Shown here one piece after another: positions 26,055 through 34,338 of a stretch of 55,322 nucleotides of DNA. The stretch is taken from positions 1 through 55,322 of the forward strand of contig JAJZZH010000120.1 of the NCBI GenBank assembly GCA_021797675.1. The letters are read 5' to 3'. A program made the position numbers and the translations under genes. A model generated the notes under the pieces. That model saw nothing but the letters and a program-made list of their open reading frames with translations. It was not told the origin of the DNA and did no database searches. Source of the stretch: Bacillota bacterium (GTDB lineage Bacteria > Bacillota > Sulfobacillia > Sulfobacillales > Sulfobacillaceae). How positions within the stretch are numbered: position 1 is the stretch's first letter; every line of letters begins with the position of its first letter.

Positions 26055-27247
26055 TGCGAACCCAAGAGTCGCTCTAAGCGGTCCATCGCATCGGCCAAGA
26101 GGTCGTTCGACGTGGCATAGGAAATCCGAAAGTGGTCATCAACCCCGAAGCCGGAACCGGGCACCACTCCCACGCCGGCTTCCTCCAAGAGCACAAACGC
26201 CAGGTCGTCGCTATGGGTCACCAAGCGGCCGCGGATCTCCTGCCCGATCCACGCGTGCATGTCAACCCACAGGTAAAAGGCGCCTCGAGGAGACGGAGCG
26301 ACAAGCCCGCGAATGCGGTTCAACCGTCCGAGCGTATAGCGCCGCCGCTCATCGAAGTGGCGACGCATCGCCTCGACCGGCGCCTGATCGCCGGTGAGAG
26401 CCTCCACCGCCGCCGCTTGGGCGATGCTGGTAGGATTAGACGTCGACTGCGACTGCAAGTTGGCCATCGCCGTGATCACCGGCCGCGGTCCCGCGGCGTA
26501 TCCGATGCGCCACCCCGTCATGGCGTAAGCCTTGGACACCCCGTTGACCACGATGGTGCGCTCCCGCAAACCGGGGAAGGCGGCGATCGAACGCTGCGCC
26601 GTGTCCTCATAGATCAAGCGACCGTAGATTTCGTCGGAAATCACCCAAAGGTCGTGATCCACAACAAATTCAGCAATCGCTGCCAGGCCGTCGGGCTCAA
26701 TCACCGCGCCGGACGGATTGCACGGAGAATTCAGGATTAAACCCCGCGTGCTTTCGCTAACCTTGGCTGCCAGGTCCTCGACGGCTAGCACTCCCCGGCG
26801 CTCGGGAGCAATCGGCACCGGCTCAACCACGCCGTCCGCGAGTCGCACTTGCTCCGGGTAGGTCACCCAGTAGGGCACGGGCACCAGCACCCCGTCGCCG
26901 GGGGCCACCAATGCCATCATGGCGTTGTAGAGCGAATGCTTGGCCCCCACCGACACCAAGATCTCCTCAGGCGCGTAGGCGATCCCGGTATCCGCCTCAA
27001 GCCGTGCCGCCACGGCCCGCTTGAGTTGAGCCGTTCCCCCTGCGGGGGTGTAGCGGGTCTCGCCGTGCTCCATCGCCGCCACCGCCGCATTCCGAATCGC
27101 CTCGGGGGTATCGAAGTCGGGTTCGCCTGCGGTCAGATTGACGACGTCTTTACCCTCTTGCAACAAACGTTTAACCTTGGCGTCAATCGCCATCGTCGGG
27201 GATGGACTGAGTCGGGCGAGCCGCTCAGTGATTTTCAGTGGAACCAT
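26051..27247 (-). CDS. Class I pyridoxal-phosphate aminotransferase (aspartate aminotransferase type)
   Basis: A 398-residue fold-type I aminotransferase. The PLP lysine is in VNGVSKAYAMTGWRIGY; NSPCNPSG and the YWVTYPEQ substrate-site region fit subgroup I-gamma aspartate aminotransferases. The ATG at 27247 has GAGGGG 8 bases upstream; an in-frame ATG 15 codons earlier has no SD and lies inside the creatininase gene. It overlaps murD by 4 bases and the creatininase gene by 23 bases. Specificity (aspartate, or other amino acids) cannot be fixed. Confidence 0.9.
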   Translation of the reverse strand: MVPLKITERLARLSPSPTMAIDAKVKRLLQEGKDVVNLTAGEPDFDTPEAIRNAAVAAMEHGETRYTPAGGTAQLKRAVAARLEADTGIAYAPEEILVSVGAKHSLYNAMMALVAPGDGVLVPVPYWVTYPEQVRLADGVVEPVPIAPERRGVLAVEDLAAKVSESTRGLILNSPCNPSGAVIEPDGLAAIAEFVVDHDLWVISDEIYGRLIYEDTAQRSIAAFPGLRERTIVVNGVSKAYAMTGWRIGYAAGPRPVITAMANLQSQSTSNPTSIAQAAAVEALTGDQAPVEAMRRHFDERRRYTLGRLNRIRGLVAPSPRGAFYLWVDMHAWIGQEIRGRLVTHSDDLAFVLLEEAGVGVVPGSGFGVDDHFRISYATSNDLLADAMDRLERLLGSQ

Positions 27248-27989
27248 CGGTCGTCCCCCTCGTTTCTTCAAACAAGCGATCCGCCCACACATCTTCCATC
27301 AGTTGGACCAGTCGCTGCTCAACCGTCTTCAAGATGGCCTCGCCCTTTTCGCGACTTCCGCGTTTGGGATTGCCGGCCACCGCATGTCTCATCGCCTTGT
27401 CCAAGAGATCTTCGGAAATGACCAGCACTCTGCGCAGCCGGTAAGGATTGCTTTCCGCGTCCCCCATCCGCACAAGGTCCTGGCGAACGGCCAGCATCAC
27501 CGAAGTCTCATCTTCGCTGGCATGACCGGTCTCCGTGACCACCTGAAGAATATCGTCGCGAAAGTCGATCCACCAGTTGATTAGGACAGCCCGCGAACCC
27601 ACCTCGGCGACCCGTTCCATGGCCTCGGTCAACGGTCCGATATTGCCGCCATGTCCGTTGATAAACACCACATGGCGCATTCCCCAGCCAGCCAACTGCT
27701 CGCCGACCTCCGACGCATAGGCGGCCACCAGACGGCTCGATAGGGATATGGTCCCCGGCCAGCGGGCTAGCCCCCAACTGTGGCCATAGGCCAACGTGGG
27801 CGCAATCAGGACGCGATCGGGAAAGTGGGCTTCCAAACGCCGGCACAAGGCCTCAGGAACATAGCTGTCGGACCCTAAGGGCAAATGCAACCCATGCGCC
27901 TGTACACTGCCGACCGGAATGAGGACGGTATCCATATGCCCCACCGCGTGGTCGGCAAACGTCTTCGTCGTCATCTCTTGCCAATACAC
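27225..27989 (-). CDS. Creatininase family protein
   Basis: A 254-residue member of the creatininase (creatinine amidohydrolase) superfamily, metal-dependent amidases of varied specificity. Family motifs: GSVQAHGLHLPLGSD, then VFINGHGGNIG and HASEDETSVML. In the usual GS.EQHG.HLPLG.D motif the glutamate is a metal ligand; here it is Gln. The start is a GTG with GGAGG 10 bases upstream. It overlaps the downstream aminotransferase gene and follows the spore protein gene by 30 bases. Confidence 0.85.
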   Translation of the reverse strand: MYWQEMTTKTFADHAVGHMDTVLIPVGSVQAHGLHLPLGSDSYVPEALCRRLEAHFPDRVLIAPTLAYGHSWGLARWPGTISLSSRLVAAYASEVGEQLAGWGMRHVVFINGHGGNIGPLTEAMERVAEVGSRAVLINWWIDFRDDILQVVTETGHASEDETSVMLAVRQDLVRMGDAESNPYRLRRVLVISEDLLDKAMRHAVAGNPKRGSREKGEAILKTVEQRLVQLMEDVWADRLFEETRGTTDGSTENH

Positions 27990-28019
27990 TGGTTATATTC
28001 CTCCAGCGCCGGCGACCGG

Positions 28020-28220
28020 CTAGTGCTTCTCCCCATCTTCCCCGGACTGATCGTTATGCAGTCGGTGGGTGATAAAGGCTCCGATCGATCCCGTCTCGCG
28101 GCTGGTCAAGCTTCCCCATCCCTCGGCAACCACTTTGTCCCATAAACCGAGGGCTCTAGCGGCAGCCATCCTGCGCTCCGCCTTCTCGGCACGTCCGCCA
28201 CCGTCTACCTGTCTGGTCAC
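28020..28220 (-). CDS. Small acid-soluble spore protein, alpha/beta type
   Basis: A 66-residue protein that would bind and protect DNA in the dormant spore. It shows the alpha/beta SASP layout: a first helix (AERRMAAARALGLW), then the hallmark GSLTSRETGSIGAFITHRL, close to the G.(L/I)T.R..G..GG.... motif of the family. The LWDKVVAEGWG segment recalls the SspF branch. The GTG start has GGAGGG about 7 bases upstream. It is the best single marker in the window for a spore-forming organism. Expression by a forespore sigma factor would be expected but no promoter was read. Confidence 0.85.
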   Translation of the reverse strand: MTRQVDGGGRAEKAERRMAAARALGLWDKVVAEGWGSLTSRETGSIGAFITHRLHNDQSGEDGEKH

Positions 28221-28508
28221 AATCCTGCCCTCCGATATGTACCTAGTCAGCCATCGGCTGGCTTAATCGTTCTCCTCCGCCCACCCGTGTTTCATCCGCG
28301 GAGTCGCGCGGCAACCTCAAGTATAACGGCTCCAGACCCCAATGGAAAGTGCTGGCCCAGCGTGCCAGGCCTGACGCATGAAGGTTCGATCCGAGGCTCA
28401 TTGCGTGGGGTCTCTGCTTAACGATTGGGAAGTTTTGGGTTTCCGGGATTCTCCAGCTTTTGGGATCCCGGGTTAGTTCACCGATTATCCCGACGCAGGG
28501 AATCGAAA
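28221..28508. other. Intergenic
   Basis: No gene supported; the long minus-strand frame that crosses this stretch is a shadow of the Rieske gene and has no SD. Direct short repeats of GGATTC/GGGATTC-type sequence occur near 28440-28470. Confidence 0.3.
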
Positions 28509-28670
28509 GACTTTCTTGCGGTCGGCCAAGTTGCCAAACGGTTGCGCGCGACGCCGGAAACGATTCGCCGGCGGCAAAAGAACGGAACAATCCAAGCGGT
28601 TCGGTCCCCGACGATCGCCGCCGGTATCGTGTGCGAGAAGTCAACGGATTTGCGGGAGCTGCCAGACCGA
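28509..28670 (+). pseudogene. Frameshifted HTH (MerR/excisionase-type) fragment
   Basis: The plus strand reads DFLAVGQVAKRLRATPETIRR then QKNGTIQAVRS, a clear winged helix-turn-helix of the excisionase/MerR type. The expected following strand (DDRRRYRVREV) is present but in another frame, so one frameshift near 28608 breaks the gene. Nothing recognisable follows. Candidates are the N-terminal domain of an IS607-type serine recombinase or a stand-alone excisionase. Confidence 0.5.
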
Positions 28671-28813
28671 ACAGGTCGCCCCGGCGGGCGACACCTCCAG
28701 CATCGTGGCCGCCTCCCGACCTTGCACCGGATGGCCGATCATCAACCTGACATTGACGGCGGTCCCGACGAATCCGGATACCTGCTCCGATGCCCATATC
28801 TCCCACCGCTCGC

Positions 28814-29305
28814 TTACCAGAGTCTGACCCACAGCACCGTTCCCCGCACGCTCCATGGCATTCGGCCAAGGGGAGCCTCACCGGGGCCAGCGCATACCCG
28901 GCCCTCACTGGTGTAGCGGCCGCCGTGACAGGGACAGTAAAATTCGTCTCGATCGGGTACAAAAACCACCCTCGCCCCTTGATGCGTGCAGTAGGGCGAG
29001 AAGACCGCCAAACCCTCAGCACCGCCAACAAACCGAACAAATACGAAATCCTGCCCTCCCTGCGGTCGCCGGTACGGCACCTGGATGATCTGCCCGAGGT
29101 TGGCCGCCGATCCCAGGCCAGCCTGCGACTGCGCAATGATACGGTCAACGCTTCCGAGCGGCACCCATCGGGTGGAGGGTCCCCGCGTGGTTCTTCCGGC
29201 CCGGTTCCGCCAGCCGCCTAACGCGCCGGCGGTTAAAACCCACGCCCCGGCCGCGAGAAACTTGCGCCGGCTCAGGCGCCGGGGAACCTCTTCCTGCAGA
29301 CCCAT
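28814..29305 (-). CDS. Rieske 2Fe-2S protein with TAT-type signal
   Basis: A 163-residue exported or membrane-bound Rieske protein. The N terminus has a twin-arginine-like signal (SRRKFLAAGAW followed by a hydrophobic stretch). Cluster ligands are CTH in PYCTHQGA and CPCHGG in EFYCPCHGGRY. Such proteins belong to cytochrome bc or bf-type complexes or arsenite-oxidase-like enzymes, but no cytochrome b gene is adjacent, so the partner is unknown. It lies 45 bases downstream of the antiporter gene. Confidence 0.88.
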   Translation of the reverse strand: MGLQEEVPRRLSRRKFLAAGAWVLTAGALGGWRNRAGRTTRGPSTRWVPLGSVDRIIAQSQAGLGSAANLGQIIQVPYRRPQGGQDFVFVRFVGGAEGLAVFSPYCTHQGARVVFVPDRDEFYCPCHGGRYTSEGRVCAGPGEAPLGRMPWSVRGTVLWVRLW

Positions 29306-29350
29306 GATTGCCTCCTTCGCCGGTAGAGTCTGCTCACGCTCTTGGCGCAG

Positions 29351-30343
29351 TCAATGGACGCCAAGTTTCTCCATGGCCAAGCCCAAAAACGCCAAGTAAA
29401 TAGCCATCCCGTAAATCAGATGGCGACGTTTGAGCTCCGGCCCCCGGGAAGCCCAGAGCACCCACAGCGCCCCCATCCAGGCCGCCACCGCCGTCACCAA
29501 CTCTTGGTCGGACAGCTGCCATCGGGTTACCAGCATCCCCAGCGCCGGCACCACACTCGCCTGAAACGCCATCGCCCCGGTGACGTTGCCCAAGGCCAGA
29601 GTATCCCGTCCACGGCGTATCCAGATGACACTGTTAAAGACCTCCGGCAACTCCGTCGCCACCGGCGTAATCAGCACGGATAGCAAGAATTCGGAGATAG
29701 GGATGGTTCGGGTCATCTGGTCGAGTCCCAGGACGAAAAAATGCGCCCCCAACACCATCCCAAACAGGGCAATCAACACCTGGAGCAGGGCCATGGGCAC
29801 CCCCGGACTCGGGCGTGCGTACAAATGCAACCGCCGGGCAGGCTCCGGGGCTGGGGGGGCGGCGCCCGGTCGCGCCTTGAGCACCCTCTTCGCGCGCCAG
29901 CCATAGAGCACCACCAAGACTCCCGCGGCCAGCGGGTGCACCGCCGATGGCAAGAGAGCCACCAACAAGGATAATCCAAACGCCATCAGAAAAAAGATGA
30001 GGTCACCGCGAAATGCCCGCGTCCGACCGATGTCCAAGGTCGGACGCCGGGCTCCCCAAAGGCCGGCTCCGATCACGAAGAAGCCAACCGTGGCTAGCAT
30101 CAACGGCGCCCCAAAGATAGCCCCCAAGCTGATCGCGGTCTTGGGCGAAGTCCCACCAAAGTAAATTGCCGCCACCGGAACCAGGGTCTCCGGCAGGGCG
30201 GTCCCCATCGCCGCCAGCAGCGACCCGGTGGCCCCCTCATTCACGTGGCCCAGAAACCCCAGCCATTCGATCCCGTTGGTAAAGTAATCCGCCGACAACA
30301 CGATCAGCACCATCCCGCTCAGCAACACTAACCAGAGGGACAC
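29351..30343 (-). CDS. Sodium/calcium exchanger family membrane protein (CaCA)
   Basis: A 330-residue transporter with about ten hydrophobic segments in two inverted halves. The alpha-repeat signatures are visible: AAMGTALPETLVP in the first half and ITPVATELPEVFNSV in the second. A Pro/Ala-rich cytoplasmic loop (about residues 155-172) separates them. AAGGAGG precedes the GTG start by about 8 bases. The ion cannot be fixed from sequence; Ca2+ or another divalent cation against Na+ or H+ is usual. Confidence 0.87.
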   Translation of the reverse strand: MSLWLVLLSGMVLIVLSADYFTNGIEWLGFLGHVNEGATGSLLAAMGTALPETLVPVAAIYFGGTSPKTAISLGAIFGAPLMLATVGFFVIGAGLWGARRPTLDIGRTRAFRGDLIFFLMAFGLSLLVALLPSAVHPLAAGVLVVLYGWRAKRVLKARPGAAPPAPEPARRLHLYARPSPGVPMALLQVLIALFGMVLGAHFFVLGLDQMTRTIPISEFLLSVLITPVATELPEVFNSVIWIRRGRDTLALGNVTGAMAFQASVVPALGMLVTRWQLSDQELVTAVAAWMGALWVLWASRGPELKRRHLIYGMAIYLAFLGLAMEKLGVH

Positions 30344-30425
30344 CCCCGGACCTCCTTCATTGGGGACCAGACCCCCTTGGACAGTATATGGTCAGCGGTT
30401 GGCGGAAAATGCGCGGCCGCTCTCG

Positions 30426-30923
30426 CTACCTTGGGTGCAAGCCGGGAAATCCCAACTGGCGCAGCGCCTCAAAGACGACGACGGCCACCGCATTGGAGAG
30501 ATTGAGGGAACGGACGCCTGGAGTCATGGGGATTTGCCGCAAGTGTTCGCGGTAGCGGTCGAGCCACTCCGGCGGAAGTCCGGTCGATTCCCGCCCGAAC
30601 ACCAGCACCGCATCTTGCTGATAGGAAGCCTCGGTATACAAACGGCCGCCATGCGAGGTAAAAAAGTGAAACTGCCCATTGGCCGGGTCTTGGGCCATAT
30701 GGTCCAAAAATGCCTGCCACGATGGATGCCGCCGCACATCAACCAGATGCCAGCAGTCCACTCCCGCCCGCCGCAGGTAACGGTCTTCCAAGCTGAACCC
30801 GAGCGGTTCCACGAGATGCAAGGTGCTGTGGGTTGCGGCACACGTGCGCGCAATGTTTCCCGTATTGGGAGGAATTTCCGGTTCAATCAAAACCACATGC
30901 ACGGCGGCCGTTCTCCCGCTCAC
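30426..30923 (-). CDS. trmL: tRNA (cytidine/uridine-34-2'-O)-methyltransferase
   Basis: A SPOUT-family methyltransferase of 165 residues that modifies the wobble base of leucine tRNAs. Features: IEPEIPPNTGNIARTCAAT at the N terminus, LVFGRESTGLP, and the knot region MTPGVRSLNLSNAVAVV. The GTG start overlaps the class IV aminotransferase stop by 4 bases (GTGA). Length and motifs are those of TrmL. Confidence 0.93.
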   Translation of the reverse strand: MSGRTAAVHVVLIEPEIPPNTGNIARTCAATHSTLHLVEPLGFSLEDRYLRRAGVDCWHLVDVRRHPSWQAFLDHMAQDPANGQFHFFTSHGGRLYTEASYQQDAVLVFGRESTGLPPEWLDRYREHLRQIPMTPGVRSLNLSNAVAVVVFEALRQLGFPGLHPR

Positions 30924-31765
30924 TCGCCAGGATGGCCGGCGCAGTCGTGCAATGCCGCCAACAATCGCTGGCTGACCGGCCCCACGCTCGCAATCAGATG
31001 CCCGTCTACCTTTCGGATGGGCATCACCTCGGTCAGCGTCCCGGTCAGAAACACTTCGTCACTGTGCAACATGGTTTCCATCACAAAAGGTCGCAAGTCA
31101 ATGTCCAGACCCATGGTGGCAGCCAAGTCCAACACAACCTGGCGGGTGATTCCCGGCAAAATATAGTTGGTCACCGGAGCCGTTTGCAATCGTCCCTGAC
31201 GGACAATAAAAACGTTGGCGCTGGTCGCTTCGGTGACGATACCGTCACGCACAAAGAGGGCGTCGAAGGCGGCGCGTTCGTGCGCGGCCTGCTTGGCCAA
31301 CACATTCGGCAAGAGGCCCACCGTCTTGATCCAAACCTTTGCCCAGCGGTCGTCGGCGACCGTAATCACATCGACCCCTTGGCGCACCAATTCGGGGGGA
31401 AATGGTGTCAGCGGCCGTACCCAGAGGAGCACGGTGGATGGGGTACCTGCGGGCGGAAACAGATGCGATCGCGGCTGAACGCCCCGGCTGATTTGAATAT
31501 AGACGGAGGATTCCGGGGCTCCGGTTTCCGACACCAGGGTTTCGGCGGCCGTTTTGAGTGCGCCGAGATCCACGGGACCGTAGCCAAGCTCCTGCATGCC
31601 TTCGGCCAATCGGGTCATGTGCAAATCCCAGGCAAACAGATGGCTTCCGTACACGTGAATCACTTCGTATACCGCATCCGCAAACAGGAACCCACGGTCA
31701 TCCATGGAAATGTGCGCCTCAGCCTGCGGCACGATCTGGCCGTTAAGAAATACCCGCACCGACAC
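30920..31765 (-). CDS. Class IV aminotransferase (D-amino acid aminotransferase-like)
   Basis: A fold-type IV PLP enzyme. The PLP lysine is in VWIKTVGLLPNVLAKQ; ATSANVFIV and FLTGTLTEVMPI are family landmarks. It resembles D-amino acid aminotransferases more than branched-chain enzymes, consistent with D-alanine/D-glutamate supply, but the specificity is inferred. The start is a GTG at 31765 or 31759, each a few bases after GGAAGGAGAAGG; the longer frame to 31804 lacks an SD. Coupled to trmL. Confidence 0.88.
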   Translation of the reverse strand: MSVRVFLNGQIVPQAEAHISMDDRGFLFADAVYEVIHVYGSHLFAWDLHMTRLAEGMQELGYGPVDLGALKTAAETLVSETGAPESSVYIQISRGVQPRSHLFPPAGTPSTVLLWVRPLTPFPPELVRQGVDVITVADDRWAKVWIKTVGLLPNVLAKQAAHERAAFDALFVRDGIVTEATSANVFIVRQGRLQTAPVTNYILPGITRQVVLDLAATMGLDIDLRPFVMETMLHSDEVFLTGTLTEVMPIRKVDGHLIASVGPVSQRLLAALHDCAGHPGE

Positions 31766-31885
31766 CCTTCTCCTTCCGAAAATCCCACGCCACACGTTGC
31801 CCACCCGTCTGCACCCACCAGCACCTCCCCCACGAGCTCGACCGTCTCTACCCGGGGTTAAGGCGAGGCGGACAGCCCGTCGGGC

Positions 31886-33655
31886 CTAGGAAGAACGCGG
31901 CCTCGACGCGGTGTCCACGTAGATCAATCCACGCTTGGAATCAACCGTCACGGTTTGCCCCGGCCTGAGCCGGTCATGGGCATTCGCCACCGAAACCACC
32001 GTGGGAATGCGGTAGTTGATGCCCAAAATCGCCACTGGCGAGGTTAGTCCGCCATTTTCCGTAATCAGTGCACTCGCTTCCCGAATCAGGTCCACACGGT
32101 CCGAATCCGAGGCAAAAGCGACCAACACATACGGCGCCGTCGGTCGATCCCCATCGTGCAGATCGCGAAGATGGATGACGCGCCCGCGCACGACTTCGCC
32201 CACCGCAATTCCCTGCCCGCGCAGAGTGGACGGCGCGACCACGGTTTCGATCCGCATCAGATTCGTGGTTCCCGGCACCCCCGCCGGAACCCCAGCCGTA
32301 CAGACCACCAGATCCCCCAAGTTAATCAGCTTGGCATCCAGTGCGACCTGCACCGCCTTTTCCATCATGTCGTCGCTGTCCATCGCTGGATCCATCAAAA
32401 GCGGGGTGACTCCCCACAATAAGTGCATCCTGCGCACCACTCGAATATCCGTGGACAGGGCAACAATGGGCGCCCGCGTGCGCGACCGGCTAACCATGCG
32501 GGCGGTATAGCCCGATTGAGTCACGGTCAAAATGGCATCGGCCGACAACCCTTCGGCGGCCTCGGCCGACGCCTTGGCCACTGCCTCGCTGACCTGTACG
32601 ACATGCCAAGGCACACGGTGCAGGTATTCGGGATGGGCGTCGGCGTTAGCAGCAAGCTTGGCCATCACGGTCACGGCTTCAACGGGGAATTTGCCCGACG
32701 CGGTTTCCGCCGACAACATGACCGCGTCGCTACCGTCCCAGATCGCGTTCGCCACGTCGGTGGCTTCCGCTCGGGTAGGGAAGAGCTGGTGGACCATGGA
32801 TTCCAACATCTGGGTGGCCGTAATCACGGGAATTCCTTGCCGGTTGGCCGCCTGAATGATCGCCTTTTGCAGATCGGGCACCTGCTCCGCCGGCACCTCG
32901 ACCCCGAGGTCGCCACGCGCCACCATGACGCCGTCCGAACCGCGAATAATCTCGTCCAGATTCTTAATGGCCTCCGGACTTTCTATCTTGGAAATGACCA
33001 ACGCGTCCGAATGCAACTCCTCTAACGCACGGCGAACCTCGGTCAAATCGCCCTGATTACGGATGAAGGAGGCGGCCACAAAGTCCATTCCCAGTTCGGC
33101 ACCCATCGCCAGGATTTCACGGTCCGTCTCGCTTAGCGCGGGCAACGGCCAAACGCTGCCCGGAGCGTTGACCTTTTTACGGTCCAACAGCCGACCGCCC
33201 ACCAGCACCTCAAGTTCCAGATCTTCGTCCGTTTTATCGACGACGCGCATCAATAAGTTTCCGTCATCCAGCAACAACGTGGCGCCAATGTCGCTCATGG
33301 CGATCAGTCCCGGCCAGTTGACACCGATGCCCGTCGCCGTCCCCTCGCGACCGTCGGCGTACAAGCGGAAGTGGTCGCCCGCATTCAGCATCACCCCGCC
33401 TTGGGCAAAACTTCCAATGCGCACTTCAGGTCCCCGGGTGTCCAGCATGATGCCGACGGTTGACCCTACGTCTTGACAGACCGACTGGACGCGCAGAATC
33501 AACTCCCGGTGCGACGCCACACCGCCATGGGACAAGTTCAAACGAAATACATCCACCCCCGCAGCCAACAGAGCCCGCAGGCCCTCCACACTATGCGAAC
33601 TAGGCCCCAATGTCGCGATGATCTTTGTTCGACGCAATCTGTTGCTCACCCGCAT
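31886..33655 (-). CDS. pyk: Pyruvate kinase with C-terminal PEP-utilising-type domain
   Basis: Converts phosphoenolpyruvate and ADP to pyruvate and ATP. The core has RTKIIATLGPSS, FRLNLSHG, MVARGDLGVE and ITATQMLESM. At 589 residues it is longer than the 470-residue core because it carries the extra C-terminal domain seen in Bacillus-type enzymes (about 480-589). The ATG start has only a loose GGAGAG at 14 bases; a GTG two codons on is possible. A small conserved protein gene lies upstream on the same strand. Confidence 0.95.
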   Translation of the reverse strand: MRVSNRLRRTKIIATLGPSSHSVEGLRALLAAGVDVFRLNLSHGGVASHRELILRVQSVCQDVGSTVGIMLDTRGPEVRIGSFAQGGVMLNAGDHFRLYADGREGTATGIGVNWPGLIAMSDIGATLLLDDGNLLMRVVDKTDEDLELEVLVGGRLLDRKKVNAPGSVWPLPALSETDREILAMGAELGMDFVAASFIRNQGDLTEVRRALEELHSDALVISKIESPEAIKNLDEIIRGSDGVMVARGDLGVEVPAEQVPDLQKAIIQAANRQGIPVITATQMLESMVHQLFPTRAEATDVANAIWDGSDAVMLSAETASGKFPVEAVTVMAKLAANADAHPEYLHRVPWHVVQVSEAVAKASAEAAEGLSADAILTVTQSGYTARMVSRSRTRAPIVALSTDIRVVRRMHLLWGVTPLLMDPAMDSDDMMEKAVQVALDAKLINLGDLVVCTAGVPAGVPGTTNLMRIETVVAPSTLRGQGIAVGEVVRGRVIHLRDLHDGDRPTAPYVLVAFASDSDRVDLIREASALITENGGLTSPVAILGINYRIPTVVSVANAHDRLRPGQTVTVDSKRGLIYVDTASRPRSS

Positions 33656-33957
33656 GCCAGCGCAAACTCTCCACAGCTGATCGCCGCCCCCGCGACACGC
33701 CCGCTACCTATCCCACCAAAGGACGTGCCGATCGGCGGTTTTCACCGGAAAAACGCTGACTTCCCCCTTTTTTTTGCGCTTGCGCGCAATTTTTCATACG
33801 GCTGGGCCAAAGCCGTCAACCTGAGACGACCGACCCGAAACCATGGCAACCCTTGGCCAGCACATGGATACCGTGCGGACGTATCCTCCTGCTATCTCAC
33901 GTCCCCATGTCCGCTGTTTGGCGTCCGCCGGTCCTGCGCGGACGGTTCCCACGCCGT
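33656..33957. other. Intergenic with a T-run hairpin
   Basis: No gene. On the plus strand TTGCGC (33774-33779) pairs with GCGCAA (33784-33789) and is followed by TTTTT, a terminator-like shape, but no plus-strand gene lies upstream. It may simply be an AT-rich leader structure of pyk. Confidence 0.35.
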
Positions 33958-34161
33958 CTAGCGTATCCGTCCGAGATGCTGGGTAATAATTTCGTGGGCT
34001 TCTTCAGCCTCGCCTTCCGGCACTTGCACCTCGATGCTGCCCCGACCGTCGCCGTCGACCTCGACCGTCTTCAAATTGACCAACAGTCCCTCTTCAGTCA
34101 AGACTTGACGCAGTTTATCGGCAGCACTCGTACTTGGCGCAATGTACACTACTGTCCACAT
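33958..34161 (-). CDS. Small conserved protein
   Basis: A 67-residue protein starting MWTVVYIAPSTSAADKL, of a kind found near pyk, pfkA or acc genes in other Bacillota and often annotated without function (sometimes wrongly as glutamate decarboxylase). It looks like a beta-alpha-beta fold: strand 1-8, helix 12-24, strands 27-35 and 42-48, helix 51-63. The ATG has a GGGGG about 9 bases upstream. Location 300 bases before pyk fits that conserved neighbourhood. Confidence 0.72.
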   Translation of the reverse strand: MWTVVYIAPSTSAADKLRQVLTEEGLLVNLKTVEVDGDGRGSIEVQVPEGEAEEAHEIITQHLGRIR

Positions 34162-34338
34162 GGGAGAGCCCCCAGTTCTTGTCGGTTTACCTCATTGTAG
34201 CGTATGTTTCGCGGCGGACAACCCCGCTTGACGGGCAAAAACCAAGAAAGACGTCCCTGCGCCCGGCTTTCCCAATATACTTCGGCGATCGGTCGACCCG
34301 CCTGTTCACCTCTGGCCAAAGCCCTGCGCTCGGGCCGT

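Noticed and set aside
28641-28856. Small minus-strand ORF just after the Rieske gene (VSERWEIWASEQVSG...)
   Set aside because: The second half looks protein-like, but no SD, no start near the conserved-looking part and no family; not enough support for a gene call.
28243-29148. Long minus-strand open frame of 301 codons
   Set aside because: It overlaps the Rieske gene in another frame, has no SD and is arginine/serine-rich without any motif; a shadow frame.
33774-33794. Plus-strand intrinsic terminator
   Set aside because: Hairpin and T-run fit, but there is no plus-strand gene upstream for it to serve, so it is kept only as a note in the intergenic entry.
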